Shown: positions 1 to 9,333 of the stretch, in pieces
Numbering within the stretch: the first letter of the stretch is position 1
Layout of the letters: each line of letters begins with the position of its first letter
From: Lactiplantibacillus songbeiensis
GTDB lineage: Bacteria > Bacillota > Bacilli > Lactobacillales > Lactobacillaceae
Direction: 5' to 3'
Assembly (NCBI RefSeq): GCF_005405125.1
Contig: NZ_BJDL01000003.1
Span: forward strand, 59,806 to 123,805
Length of the DNA stretch: 64,000 bases
Position numbers and translations under genes: made by a program
Notes under the pieces: generated by a model
What the model was told of the DNA's origin: nothing
Seen by the model: the letters and a program-made list of their open reading frames with translations, nothing else
Database searches by the model: none

Positions 1-159
1 TCCAGTTGTTTGGATCACGTAGTCTTCAGTGATTTTGGGATTAACCAGGCGTTACCACAAAATCAAGCGGAGCCGATTCAGATTGATACCAGCAAGCCGG
101 GCGAATACGAATGGGCTTGTGGGATGGACATGTTTCATGGCAAGTTAATCATTAAATAA
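1..159 (+). CDS. Cupredoxin-domain protein, C-terminal part (5' end outside window)
   Basis: Open from base 1 to the TAA at 157-159, so the gene starts upstream of the window. The visible 52 residues read SSCLD near the beginning and end in CGMDMFHGKLIIK. The same C-L-D and CGMDMF-G-K pattern occurs in the complete downstream protein, so the two are paralogues. The paired Cys and Met residues are the kind of ligands used by the small copper-binding cupredoxin family found next to copper ATPases in lactobacilli. It lies 16 bp upstream of the next gene with a good ribosome site between them (GGAGG), so the two are almost certainly cotranscribed with the ATPase. A role in binding copper before or after export is inferred from this context. 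Whether this copy has a signal peptide cannot be seen. Confidence 0.8.
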   Translation, partial: SSCLDHVVFSDFGINQALPQNQAEPIQIDTSKPGEYEWACGMDMFHGKLIIK

Positions 160-175
160 AACGGAGGTTGTCATC

Positions 176-448
176 ATGACAAATAAACAACAAAATCAAA
201 CGATTATGGTCGCTGGTGGTTACGATCCGGCTGTTGTGACTTTAAAACAAGGGGTTCCTGCTCAGTTAACGTTTACCCGCACTAGTTCGCAAGGTTGTTT
301 GGATGTGGTACAGTCGACGGATTTGAAATTCAACCGTGACTTACCATTGAATCAGCCCCAGACGATGACAATCCCCACCGACGTTGCCGGTGAATTCACC
401 TATAGTTGCGGGATGGATATGTTTCAAGGAAAAGTGGTGATTAAGTGA
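176..448 (+). CDS. Small cupredoxin-domain protein (copper-binding)
   Basis: A 90-residue protein preceded by GGAGG about 8 bp before the ATG. It has no signal peptide or membrane segment. Conserved features are Gln-Gly-Cys-Leu-Asp near residue 41 and Ser-Cys-Gly-Met-Asp-Met-Phe near residue 78, matching the truncated protein just upstream. This is the compact beta-sandwich cupredoxin type in which Cys and Met (and often His) bind copper. The last codon overlaps the start of the copper ATPase (TGATG), so translation is coupled. A cytoplasmic or membrane-associated copper donor for the ATPase is the likely role; this is inferred from family and operon position. Two paralogues in tandem ahead of one ATPase suggest duplicated copper-buffering capacity. 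Confidence 0.82.
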   Translation: MTNKQQNQTIMVAGGYDPAVVTLKQGVPAQLTFTRTSSQGCLDVVQSTDLKFNRDLPLNQPQTMTIPTDVAGEFTYSCGMDMFQGKVVIK

Positions 449-2373
449 TGACGATTACGAAACGGTTTTGGATCTCGCTGATCTTCTCGTTGCCGATGTT
501 GGCGAATATGATCCTCATGCCATTTGGCTGGATGTTGCCCGGTGGTGACTGGACACAGCTAGCGTTAACGACCGTTATCATGTTAGTCGCTACGGGACCG
601 TTTGTGCAGAGTGCGTGGGCGTCATTTAAGAAGCACCATGCGAATATGGATACATTAGTGGCGATTGGGACGGCAACTGCGTATCTTTATAGTATTTACG
701 CAATGGCAACGCAGCAGCCGGTTTTCTTTGAAAGTGCCGCTTTTGTGACGACGTTCGTCCTATTAGGCCAAGTCTTCGAAGAACGGATGCGCAATAACGC
801 GTCTAACGCGGTTGAAAAGTTAGTTAATTTGCAAGCGAAAGACGCCGAAGTGTTACGGGGTGACGAGTTTGTTAAGATTCCCTTAGCCGAAGTCGAGCTA
901 AACGATGTCGTTCGGGTTAAACCCGGGCAAAAAGTTCCGGTTGATGGGGTAATTGTAAAAGGCAGTTCGACCTTAGACGAGTCGATGGTGACTGGTGAAA
1001 GTATGCCCGTCGAAAAAAGTGTTGATGACGCCGTGATTGGGTCGACGATGAACAGTACCGGGACTTTCCTGTTTAAAGCCAACAAGGTTGGTGACCAGAC
1101 GATGCTGTCCCAAATCGTGGATCTCGTAAAGAAGGCGCAAAATAGTCATGCGCCAATTCAAAAGTTGACTGATAAAGTTTCAGATGTTTTCGTGCCCGTT
1201 GTGTTGATTTTAGCGATTTTAACGTTCTTAACTTGGTATGTCTTTCTCGATGCCAGTATCGCCCGCGCCTTGATCTTCGCAGTTTCAGTCGTTGTGATTG
1301 CTTGTCCATGTGCGCTCGGTTTGGCTACCCCAACCGCGCTAATGGTCGGCACTGGCCGGGGCGCTAAGATGGGGATCTTGATTAAAAACGGTGAAGTCTT
1401 AGAAGCCGTGAACGATGTGAAGACAGTGGTCTTTGATAAGACTGGGACGATTACGGTTGGCAAGCCCCAAGTCACGGATATCGTGGGTGATCAGCAACAA
1501 GTCTTACAGATTGCCGCTAGCTTAGAAGAGTCGTCTGAACACCCGTTAGCCACCGCGATTTTGGCCCGGGCCAAAGCGGCAGCGATTACGGCTTTGCCGG
1601 TCGATGACTTTAAAGCAATCGAAGGTAAAGGCGTCTCCGCCACGATTGATGGTCAGACTGGCTTTGTTGGTAACACGAAGTTATTAACGACGGCCAAGCT
1701 CAGCGATGACCTCGAACAACAGGCAGTTAAGCTGCAAAATGAAGCTAAAACGGTGGTCGTTGTCGGCGTCGCCGATGAGATTATCGGTTTGATTGCGATT
1801 CAAGATATGCCGAAGTCCACGTCCAAGGCAGCGATTGCGGCCTTGAAGTCACGAGGCTTAAAGACAGTGATGTTGACCGGTGATAACCAACGCGTTGCCC
1901 AAGCGGTAGCGGATCAAGTCGGCATTGACGATGTGATTGCGGATGTCTTGCCAGGTGATAAAGCCGAACAGGTGCAAGCTCTGCAAGCAACTGGCAAAGT
2001 AGCCTTTGTTGGTGATGGAATTAACGATGCGCCAGCTTTGACAACCGCTGATGTTGGCATCGCGATGGGTTCTGGGACAGATATCGCCATCGATGCTGGT
2101 GGGATTGTGCTCGTTAAGAATGACTTGCGGGATGTTGATCGGGCCCTAGCGTTGAGTAAGAAGACCTTCAACCGTATCAAGTTGAACTTGTTCTGGGCCT
2201 TTATCTACAATATCTTAGGTATTCCAGTTGCCGCCGGAATTTTCTTCGCCATTGGCTTGACGCTTAGTCCTGAATTGGCTGGTTTGGCCATGGCTTTTAG
2301 CTCATTGTCTGTCGTCACAAGTTCAGTCTTGTTGAATAAAGCGAAGATTACGTCGAAAGTTCAGGCAGCATAA
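448..2373 (+). CDS. copB: Copper-translocating P1B-type ATPase
   Basis: A 641-residue heavy-metal P-type ATPase. In order it shows the TGES actuator loop (about residue 181), the membrane metal-site motif ACPCALGLATP (about 285), the phosphorylation motif DKTGT (about 330), the P1B-specific SEHP (about 365) and the hinge GDGINDAP (about 522), followed by the last two membrane helices. CPC is the copper/silver signature. There is no N-terminal heavy-metal-associated domain: the protein begins almost directly with membrane helices, as in the CopB/TcrB-like shorter forms. The two cupredoxin proteins encoded just upstream may supply the missing soluble copper-binding function. I chose the ATG at 448 that overlaps the upstream stop codon; a GTG one codon earlier is possible. 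It probably exports copper from the cell. The symbol is by family and copA would be equally defensible. No copper regulator is visible, but the operon start lies outside the window. Confidence 0.9.
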   Translation: MTITKRFWISLIFSLPMLANMILMPFGWMLPGGDWTQLALTTVIMLVATGPFVQSAWASFKKHHANMDTLVAIGTATAYLYSIYAMATQQPVFFESAAFVTTFVLLGQVFEERMRNNASNAVEKLVNLQAKDAEVLRGDEFVKIPLAEVELNDVVRVKPGQKVPVDGVIVKGSSTLDESMVTGESMPVEKSVDDAVIGSTMNSTGTFLFKANKVGDQTMLSQIVDLVKKAQNSHAPIQKLTDKVSDVFVPVVLILAILTFLTWYVFLDASIARALIFAVSVVVIACPCALGLATPTALMVGTGRGAKMGILIKNGEVLEAVNDVKTVVFDKTGTITVGKPQVTDIVGDQQQVLQIAASLEESSEHPLATAILARAKAAAITALPVDDFKAIEGKGVSATIDGQTGFVGNTKLLTTAKLSDDLEQQAVKLQNEAKTVVVVGVADEIIGLIAIQDMPKSTSKAAIAALKSRGLKTVMLTGDNQRVAQAVADQVGIDDVIADVLPGDKAEQVQALQATGKVAFVGDGINDAPALTTADVGIAMGSGTDIAIDAGGIVLVKNDLRDVDRALALSKKTFNRIKLNLFWAFIYNILGIPVAAGIFFAIGLTLSPELAGLAMAFSSLSVVTSSVLLNKAKITSKVQAA

Positions 2374-2394
2374 CCAATCTAGTTAGATAGACAA

Positions 2395-2434
2395 AAATGG
2401 CACTCAAACCGATAACAGGTTGAGTGCCATTTCA
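2395..2434. terminator. Bidirectional intrinsic terminator
   Basis: A 13-bp perfect inverted repeat (AAATGGCACTCAA with TTGAGTGCCATTT) separated by 12 nt lies between the copper ATPase and the convergent LysM gene. A-rich and T-rich flanks fit use from either direction. Confidence 0.8.
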
Positions 2435-2461
2435 ATTAGTTAGGTATTGAGGGATCGAGGT

Positions 2462-2989
2462 TTAAAGGGCCCAAGCAGCCATACCTTGGGCGTGATACAA
2501 GGCGACAGCCGCGTCAACTTGGGCTTCAACGGAACCGCTGTGGATATGCATGTTCTGGAATAAGCCGTAAGCGCCGCTAGAACTGTTGCGGACGTATGGT
2601 TGCCAGTTGGATTCACGCGTGATAATCATATTCCAAGTGGCCGCGGAAACACCCGTCCGGCTAGCCATTTGACTTAACACATAGTCGCGTAAGTTGCTAC
2701 CGGTGTAAGTCGTGGCACTAGTTTCGGTTGTTTTGGCAGGTGTCGTGGCCGTTGCTTGACTAGTCCCAGGAATCGTTAATTCTTGGCCAGGTAAGATTAA
2801 GTGGTTTTGAATGTGGTTAGTGGCTTCTAACTTAGCGACCGTGGTTTGATGATCTTTGGCAATCGCCCAAGCTGAATCGCCAGCTTTTACGGTGTAAGTG
2901 GTGGCCGCATTAGCGGAAACGGCGCCGGCCATGATGAAGCCAGCGACAACAGCAGTGGTAGATAAGATGGTACGAATTAGTTTTTTCAA
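2462..2989 (-). CDS. Secreted LysM protein with lytic-transglycosylase-like domain
   Basis: A 175-residue protein using a TTG start (RC of 2987-2989) behind a strong AAGGAGAA site 6 bp upstream. It has a Sec signal peptide (residues 1-28, ending SANA), one LysM peptidoglycan-binding motif (YTVKAGDSAWAIAK, about 32-76), a Thr-rich linker, and a C-terminal domain of about 70 residues. The C-terminal domain contains ITRESNW, SGAYGLFQ and a closing helix, as in the resuscitation-factor/transglycosylase fold; the Glu in RESNW is the candidate catalytic acid. Proteins of this size and layout are abundant extracellular transglycosylases in lactobacilli. It should bind and cleave or remodel cell-wall glycan outside the cell. 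It is a single-gene unit convergent with the copper operon. Substrate bond specificity cannot be decided from sequence. Confidence 0.85.
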   Translation of the reverse strand: MKKLIRTILSTTAVVAGFIMAGAVSANAATTYTVKAGDSAWAIAKDHQTTVAKLEATNHIQNHLILPGQELTIPGTSQATATTPAKTTETSATTYTGSNLRDYVLSQMASRTGVSAATWNMIITRESNWQPYVRNSSSGAYGLFQNMHIHSGSVEAQVDAAVALYHAQGMAAWAL

Positions 2990-3248
2990 GTTAGTTCTCC
3001 TTCTCGTGTCGATCGATTAGTTGCGGACAAAGACTTGAACAAGCGTGTTGCTCAAGCTGATGACCAGAGTGTACGCCGGGAATGTTACGGGTAAATGTCA
3101 GTCGCGTTAAGAAACTAAGGCAAAAACGGCTGATTGAAGGCGACTTGTCATACTTGTAATCTTGGCCAGTATGAGTCAGTGGCTGAAAATAGACTGATAT
3201 CGGGGACGTGACCGAGTTCGTTAGGGTAACGGTATATTACAGCACCGT

Positions 3249-3278
3249 TTGACGGTAGTGGGTGATGCCCGCTATAAT
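3249..3278 (+). promoter_or_regulatory. Sigma-A-type promoter of the small membrane protein gene
   Basis: TTGACG at 3249-3254 and a perfect TATAAT at 3273-3278 with an 18-bp spacer lie 32 bp ahead of the start codon at 3311. The remaining 2990-3248 stretch between the two divergent genes shows no further convincing feature. Confidence 0.75.
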
Positions 3279-3310
3279 GCAGCTAAAGCCTAAAAGTAGG
3301 AGGACCCAAC

Positions 3311-3685
3311 ATGAACTTTACGTTCGCAGAATGGTTTAACTTGAAACAACGGGTTAAACACGATCAAGTATTCGAAAAAGAAGTTAACGGCGAACGCCAG
3401 ACGAAAAAAGTCTATGGGTCGTTCAATTGGTGGGCGCTATTGTTCACCTGGTTTTACGCCGTCTTAAGCCCTCGTTGTCAAACCAAATTTTTCGCAATTA
3501 AGTCAGCGGTTCCGTTTCTGGCAATGCTACTTGTCAATATGATCATGCGCCTATTCTTTGTCGAGAACGTTGCGTTGATTGTGAGCTTAATCGGTGATGT
3601 TTGGTATGGGTTGATGTTTGAAACTTGGTTCCGTAATCAATTAATTGCGAATGGGTATCAACTCGTTAAAGATCCTGAAAATTGA
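3311..3685 (+). CDS. Small integral membrane protein, DUF2628-like
   Basis: A 124-residue protein with an AGGAGG site 8 bp before its ATG. A charged N-terminal stretch (residues 1-38) with several Lys/Arg is followed by Trp-rich and hydrophobic segments (about 40-60, 68-85 and 88-105), giving two to three membrane passages, and ends in a polar tail. The layout of a charged head, an FNWWALLFTWFY segment and more helices resembles the DUF2628 family, whose function is unknown. It is a monocistronic unit with its own promoter and terminator. I cannot assign a function. The family call is by overall pattern only. Confidence 0.6.
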   Translation: MNFTFAEWFNLKQRVKHDQVFEKEVNGERQTKKVYGSFNWWALLFTWFYAVLSPRCQTKFFAIKSAVPFLAMLLVNMIMRLFFVENVALIVSLIGDVWYGLMFETWFRNQLIANGYQLVKDPEN

Positions 3686-3737
3686 AAAATCAGCTTAACT
3701 AGCGTCTTTTGGTGATGTTAGTTAAGTTGATTTTTTT
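3685..3737 (+). terminator. Intrinsic terminator
   Basis: The stem AAAAATCAGCTTAACTA pairs with TAGTTAAGTTGATTTTT (one G-T pair) around a 17-nt loop and is followed by T residues. It starts right at the stop codon of the upstream gene. Confidence 0.85.
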
Positions 3738-4155
3738 GTTTTTATGAAATTTTTTTGATTTATTTATCAGTTTAAATTAATTTAGCAGTTCAACTAATAT
3801 AGGAAGAATTAATTCAGCTTTGGGGAAAATAGCAATATAAGTAAAGTTAATGATAAAAATCGTTGGTTAGTTAAAGAAAAGGTGTCGGGTGGTTTCAAGC
3901 TAACAATGGGTAATAAGTAATAGTTATAGTGTGATTAATGAAATATTGGCGTCCAACTTATCCGGAACCAACCTTTACCAGCTGACAAACACGGATGAAA
4001 GAATGTAAATGGCGATATATCAACGTTTATAAGTGCAGTAGCTGGTTGAATTGTACACGTTGAGGGGGTACACTATCAGTGTAGATGAAGATTTAAGCGG
4101 ATAAAAATAAATAATGCATATCGAGTTAAGGACATCAATAAAGGGGACGGCACAG
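3738..4155 (+). other. AT-rich upstream region of the large surface-protein gene
   Basis: About 420 bp without a gene. It contains the heptamer-rich string CAACCTTTACC at about 3969-3979, which recurs at 33614 and, in the first two phosphatase promoters, at 37753 and 41333. Here it lacks the 11-bp-spaced partners seen in those promoters. A ribosome site AAGGGGA lies at 4141-4147. No clear promoter hexamers were found. Confidence 0.4.
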
Positions 4156-7100
4156 ATGAGTACGAAGATGAACACGACAACCGTAATGAACGAAAAAGAA
4201 CATTATAAGATGTATAAAAAGGGCCGGGTTTGGCTCTTTGCTGGCGTCCTCGCGATGACCGTCTGGCAGGGGAGTACCTTGGCACAAGCCGATACAACTG
4301 CGGAATCAGCAACTAGTTCAGACAACAGTTCGGTAACCACAGCAACTAGCAGCTCAACGGATAAGACGGTGACGTTGTCTAGCAGCAGTAATAGCACTGA
4401 TACTAAGTCTAATGACCAAACGAAGCAGACCAGCACGGCCACAACGACGGCTGACGCAACCAAAACCACCGATTCAACACCTACTGATACGACTAAAAAA
4501 TCAACGACTGATCCAACACCAGTCACTAAAACTGACAGTTCAACGACTGCTGATACAAGCGATTCAGCAACAACGGATCCTACTAGCAAAACACCGGCGT
4601 CAACCACTGATGTGAAAACACCAACGACTGACCCAGTAACATCGACAAGGGATACTAAGCAACAAACCGTTACTACGAATAAGGACACGTCAACTGAGCC
4701 AACCACGACAGTTCAATCAACCACAGTGACTGCACCGGATAAGACCGATTCAGACACTAATGACCTGCCAGCCGATGATTCGACGGTTGATACTAAGACG
4801 TTTTCATTAGCTGACTCAAAAGTTGCGACCGGGGCTAATCTTAACCGGGCTAACTTAATGCGGATGGCCGTTGCGCCGACAGCTACAAGTACGGATCTTG
4901 GCAGCGGAACGTTTGGGACCAGTGACTGGCGGATTGATGCAGATGGTGTGTTACATATCGGCGCTGGGACGTTTGTTAATCTTGGTGGCACCTGGTCGAA
5001 GTACGGGACATTAATCAAAACGATTACGTTCGATGGTAAAGTCACGGCCGCATCAGATTCAAGCCTAGTCTTTAGTGGGTTAAAGAATCTAACGACGATT
5101 ACCAACCCAGAAATGTTTGATACGAGTTCTGCGACACGGATGGTTAGCGCGTTTGCTAGTGATTCTAGTCTGACCAGCTTGAACTTGAATAGTTGGGATA
5201 TGAGCAATGTCACGGATATTGGTTCAATGTTTGCATGGGATACGAGTCTAGTCGATTTACAAATCGGTGACTGGAACACTGGTAAAATCGAATCAATGAA
5301 ATATACCTTTTTTGTAGCGAATAACTTAACGAGTCTTGATTTGAATAAATGGGATACGCACAACTTGAAGTCACTTTATGAAACATTTGCTACTGAAAAT
5401 GGCTATCAAAGTCATTTGCAAGACTTGGAAATCAGTAATTGGAATACTAGTAGCCTGACGAACATGTGCTATGCGTTTGCTCAAGCTGAAAAGTTAACTA
5501 GCCTGGATTTAAATGGTTGGGATACGAGTCATGTTACTGATATGACGGCGGCCTTTATGAGCGACCATGGCTTAACAACGTTCAATACTAGCAGTTGGGA
5601 TACGAGCAAGGTTACCTCGATGTCCTCCATGTTCGCGGGTGACAATCAGTTAACGACCTTTGATCCCAGTAACTGGCATACTGAAAATTTAACTGATATG
5701 GATAGTATGTTTAATGGCACCGGTTTAGCTAGCCTTGATTTGACCGGTTGGGACACGAGTAAAGTTACGGATATGGGCTTGGCATTTTCTGGTAATAAGA
5801 ATTTAACGTCATTAAAAGTCGCTGGCTGGAATGTTGGCAACGTCACGACTACTTTCTCAACTTTTAGTGACGATCCTAAATTAACCAGCTTAGATCTAAC
5901 GGGCTGGACACTGACTAACGATAAGCAAGCTTGGAACATGTTTATTGATAATGCCAATCTTGAGACGATTAAGATGCCAGATATGGATTTCCCAGTACTA
6001 GAAACTGCAACGACCATGTTTGCGAACAATCCGAACTTAACGACAATTGACTCACCATCTTGGCACTTAGATAATTTATCAATGGCCGACGATATGTTTT
6101 CGGATGATGCCAAGTTGACAACTTTGGATACAAGTAACTGGGGTTTAAGCAACTTGGTTAATGCCAGTTATATGTTCTGGGGCGACAATGCATTGAACGG
6201 CCTTGATACGAGTAACTGGAATTTGAATAATGTCACTAATGCTTTTGGGATGTTCTGTGATAATCATGCCCTAACGACTCTAGATACGAGCAACTGGGGT
6301 TTGAGTAGTTTAACCAATGCCCAACAAATGTTTGCTGGCGATAGTCAATTAGATGGCCTAGACACGACTAACTGGGATTTAAGCAAACTTCAAACTGGTT
6401 ATAGCATGTTTTACAATGATAGTGGGTTGACTAAGTTAGATACGAGCAATTGGGGCTTGAATAGTTTAACAACAGCTTATCAAATGTTTTATGGCGCTAG
6501 CGGGTTAACCAACTTGGCGGTTGCTAATTGGCAACTTGGTAACTTAGTTAATGCTTATAGCATGTTTTATGGTGCGAGCGGACTGACTAGTTTAGATACG
6601 ACTAATTGGGATTTAAGTAGTTTGAAGTATGCTACGCAGATGTTTTGTGACGATACGGGTTTGAAGTCATTACCGGTGGGTAACTGGAATTTGAGTCAAC
6701 TCCAGTCTGCCTTTAGTATGTTTGAAGGTACTAGTGGGTTGACCAGCCTGGATACAACTAATTGGAATTTAGGCAATTTAAGAGATGCGACGCAAATGTT
6801 TTATGGCGCGACTAACTTGGCATCATTGCCAGTGGGTAACTGGAATTTAAGCAACCTTCAATCTGCTTACAGTATGTTTTATGGGATGAGCAGCCTCACC
6901 AGTCTTGATACTGGTAAGTGGAATTTGAGTAGTTTGAATGACACCACGCAAATGTTCTTTGGCGATTCAGCATTAACTGCCTTAGATGTTGCTAACTGGA
7001 ATATGAGTCAGGTGACGAGTACTCAAAATATGTTCTACGGTGATAAAGCGTTAGCGGAATTAGATGTTTCCAAGTGGGATATGGGTAATGTGCAGAACGC

Positions 7101-9171
7101 GGCCTGCATGTTTTATCAAGATGCTGCTTTAACGGCGATTGCGGTTGATAACTGGAATACTCAAAATATGACTGATGCGCACGGTGCCTTTAATCAAATG
7201 TTGACCTTAAAGTCGATTAACCTATCTAACTGGGATACTAGCAAGATGACCTCGTTAGTTGGGATGTTTAATCGCGATTACGACTTAGCTGCCGTTAATT
7301 TGGGCAAAATTGATACGAGCAATATTACGGCGATGCGGAATATGTTCTTTGATACGACTAGTTTAACGGATTTAGATTTATCGAATCTTGATATGACGGC
7401 CTTGAATCCTTTTGATACGTTGCTTAAAGGTTCCGGTGTTAAAACCTTAACTTTGGGTACCAAGAACGTGTTGTCTAAAGATGGCGTGACCGCTGAAATT
7501 CCTGACGTCCCAACCACTGATGGCTACCTCGGTCACTGGATCAATACGGAAGGCCAATTATTCACTTCTGCTGAATTGATGGCGTTATACAACGGTACCG
7601 ATACGGCAGTGGCGGATACTTATACATGGCAAGTCGACAAGACCACGTTGGCGGTTCATGACACGACGGTTGACCAGACCCACAACGCAACTTGGACAGC
7701 GGCGGATAACTTCACTAGTGCGACTGATGAGATGGGTCAAGCAATTACGGTGGCGGATGTCACTGTTGTTAGTGATGTGGATTTAACCAAACCAGGTAAG
7801 CAAACTGTCACTTACAAGGCAGCCAATGGGACAACAGCGACCGCGACGGTTACGGTTGTGCCAAGTCAGATGACGTTAGACGTACAAGGGGTAACGGTTA
7901 CTAAAGGTGCCAAGTGGACGGCAGCTGACAACTTTGTCAGTGCAGCCGATGCTACTGGCAAACCAGTGACCTTGAGTGATGTTACGGTAACTGGTGCTGA
8001 TAAAGTGGATACGCGTCAAGCGGGCAAAGTTTATCAAGTCACTTACAGTTACACTGATGCTAATGGCAATCCTTTGAGCAAAACAGTGACGGTCACAATT
8101 GCGGCTAGTCAAGTGAGTGTTAAAGCCCACGATGTCAATTTAACACAAGGTCAAGCCTGGGATGCCATGCTTGGTTTAGATGACGCAACTGATGCTGATG
8201 GGAATGTGGTCGCGCTTGATGATGTCACAGTGACTGGCGATGTCGATACGAAGACACCAGGTCAGTATCAAGTGACGTATACCATGACCGATGCTTATCA
8301 AAATACCGCTACGACCACGATTACGGTGACAGTGGCTGCTACGGCGGCGAGTGTTAACGTCAAAGACAGTACGTTAACGCAAGGTGATCAATGGACCGCC
8401 GCGGATAATTTTGTCAGTGCCACGGATGCGGCTGGTCAAGCGCTAGGTTTGGATGCGATGACCGTGACCGATGCTGACAAAGTTAATGTCGCGGTACCAG
8501 GGACTTATGCCGTCACTTACAGTTATACGGATGGGTATGGCAATGTTATTACCAAGACGATTACGGTGACCGTCAAAGCTAAAGCCGCGGTTACGAAACC
8601 AGATGATCACAACGGTGGGACGACTGGTACGGTCACAACGCCTGATACGGATAATAATGGTGGCACTGGTACGGGCACCATTACGACGCCAACTAGTCCA
8701 GATACGGATGCAAGTGCGGGTGCGACAATTGATCCCGATACTAATACGAATGATGTTGCGCCAACTCCAGATGTCCCAACAGTTTCAACCCCAACGGATG
8801 CTGGGCAAGCTGATACGATTGACCCCGGGAACACGACTAATCCGGTCAAACCAGCGACTGCTAAAACGACAAAAGCCGTAGCTAGTGCCGATTGGGATGG
8901 CGATCATATCAATGCGCAACCAGCTAAGTCAACGGTTCAACCAACTAACTTGGCAATGGCTAAGGCACATGTGCAGACGACGACCACAGTTGCAACGACT
9001 GACGCAACTGTGAAAGCCGGAACGCCATCGCAACCAGCTGTTAAACCAACTACGAGGTTGCCACAGACAGAAGAAGCCACGACAACGCCAACGACCTTGA
9101 TGGGCTTGATGTTGTTAGGGTTGAGCAGTGTAGTTGCTAGTCTTGGAAAAGCACGGCGAGAAGATAAATAA
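4156..9171 (+). CDS. LPxTG-anchored giant surface protein with BspA/DUF285 leucine-rich-type repeats
   Basis: A 1671-residue protein. I start it at the ATG at 4156, 8 bp after AAGGGGA; an earlier in-frame ATG at 4114 has no ribosome site. It begins with a KxYKxGKxW-type export signal (HYKMYKKGRVW, residues 16-26), with cleavage likely after AQA at 45. A Ser/Thr/Asp-rich linker follows (46-235). About 28 tandem repeats of 24-28 residues with the core SxxLTSLDxxNWDTSxVTDMxxMF (interrupted version) span roughly 315-1090; these are the BspA-like/DUF285 repeats common on Lactobacillales surface proteins. Four bacterial Ig-like (Big_3-like) repeats cover 1160-1475. A second Thr/Pro-rich stalk leads to the sorting signal LPQTEE (1635-1640), a hydrophobic segment and the tail KARREDK. 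Sortase A should link it to peptidoglycan. Adhesion to host or environmental ligands is the usual inference for this class; the ligand is unknown. Confidence 0.92.
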   Translation: MSTKMNTTTVMNEKEHYKMYKKGRVWLFAGVLAMTVWQGSTLAQADTTAESATSSDNSSVTTATSSSTDKTVTLSSSSNSTDTKSNDQTKQTSTATTTADATKTTDSTPTDTTKKSTTDPTPVTKTDSSTTADTSDSATTDPTSKTPASTTDVKTPTTDPVTSTRDTKQQTVTTNKDTSTEPTTTVQSTTVTAPDKTDSDTNDLPADDSTVDTKTFSLADSKVATGANLNRANLMRMAVAPTATSTDLGSGTFGTSDWRIDADGVLHIGAGTFVNLGGTWSKYGTLIKTITFDGKVTAASDSSLVFSGLKNLTTITNPEMFDTSSATRMVSAFASDSSLTSLNLNSWDMSNVTDIGSMFAWDTSLVDLQIGDWNTGKIESMKYTFFVANNLTSLDLNKWDTHNLKSLYETFATENGYQSHLQDLEISNWNTSSLTNMCYAFAQAEKLTSLDLNGWDTSHVTDMTAAFMSDHGLTTFNTSSWDTSKVTSMSSMFAGDNQLTTFDPSNWHTENLTDMDSMFNGTGLASLDLTGWDTSKVTDMGLAFSGNKNLTSLKVAGWNVGNVTTTFSTFSDDPKLTSLDLTGWTLTNDKQAWNMFIDNANLETIKMPDMDFPVLETATTMFANNPNLTTIDSPSWHLDNLSMADDMFSDDAKLTTLDTSNWGLSNLVNASYMFWGDNALNGLDTSNWNLNNVTNAFGMFCDNHALTTLDTSNWGLSSLTNAQQMFAGDSQLDGLDTTNWDLSKLQTGYSMFYNDSGLTKLDTSNWGLNSLTTAYQMFYGASGLTNLAVANWQLGNLVNAYSMFYGASGLTSLDTTNWDLSSLKYATQMFCDDTGLKSLPVGNWNLSQLQSAFSMFEGTSGLTSLDTTNWNLGNLRDATQMFYGATNLASLPVGNWNLSNLQSAYSMFYGMSSLTSLDTGKWNLSSLNDTTQMFFGDSALTALDVANWNMSQVTSTQNMFYGDKALAELDVSKWDMGNVQNAACMFYQDAALTAIAVDNWNTQNMTDAHGAFNQMLTLKSINLSNWDTSKMTSLVGMFNRDYDLAAVNLGKIDTSNITAMRNMFFDTTSLTDLDLSNLDMTALNPFDTLLKGSGVKTLTLGTKNVLSKDGVTAEIPDVPTTDGYLGHWINTEGQLFTSAELMALYNGTDTAVADTYTWQVDKTTLAVHDTTVDQTHNATWTAADNFTSATDEMGQAITVADVTVVSDVDLTKPGKQTVTYKAANGTTATATVTVVPSQMTLDVQGVTVTKGAKWTAADNFVSAADATGKPVTLSDVTVTGADKVDTRQAGKVYQVTYSYTDANGNPLSKTVTVTIAASQVSVKAHDVNLTQGQAWDAMLGLDDATDADGNVVALDDVTVTGDVDTKTPGQYQVTYTMTDAYQNTATTTITVTVAATAASVNVKDSTLTQGDQWTAADNFVSATDAAGQALGLDAMTVTDADKVNVAVPGTYAVTYSYTDGYGNVITKTITVTVKAKAAVTKPDDHNGGTTGTVTTPDTDNNGGTGTGTITTPTSPDTDASAGATIDPDTNTNDVAPTPDVPTVSTPTDAGQADTIDPGNTTNPVKPATAKTTKAVASADWDGDHINAQPAKSTVQPTNLAMAKAHVQTTTTVATTDATVKAGTPSQPAVKPTTRLPQTEEATTTPTTLMGLMLLGLSSVVASLGKARREDK

Positions 9172-9189
9172 AGGACTAACCCTCTAAAT

Positions 9190-9234
9190 AAGAATGGTTT
9201 GAAGCAGGTGTCACTGCTTTGAGCCATTCTTTTT
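9190..9234 (+). terminator. Intrinsic terminator
   Basis: AAGAATGG...GAAGCAG pairs with CTGCTTT...CCATTCTT and is followed by TTTT. It sits 18 bp after the surface-protein stop codon. Confidence 0.85.
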
Positions 9235-9244
9235 AAATTGCAGT

Positions 9245-9314
9245 AAAGCGTAATCATTACTATTTACAAGAGTAATGATTATTGCTAATCTATAAAGCGT
9301 AATTATTACGATTT
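9245..9314 (+). promoter_or_regulatory. Promoter overlapped by three Zur-box-like palindromes
   Basis: Two near-perfect boxes, GCGTAATCATTACTA (9248-9262) and GCGTAATTATTACGA (9297-9311), match the Gram-positive Zur consensus TCGTAATNATTACGA. A weaker GTAATGATTATT lies between them at about 9272-9283. The boxes bracket and overlap TTTACA (9263-9268), a 17-bp spacer and TAATCT (9286-9291), so a zinc-sensing Fur-family repressor would block this promoter. The consensus is established for Bacillus Zur; the regulator itself is not in the window. Confidence 0.85.
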
Positions 9315-9333
9315 GAAAAGTGGAGGGTTCATG

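Noticed and set aside
3969..3979. CAACCTTTACC upstream of the LRR-type surface protein as a PhoP box
   Set aside because: Only one hexamer matches; the bases 11, 22 and 33 positions further do not fit, unlike the phosphatase promoters.
4203..4706. Minus-strand Val/Ser-rich 167-residue frame
   Set aside because: Antisense shadow of the Thr/Ser/Asp-rich linker of the LPxTG protein.
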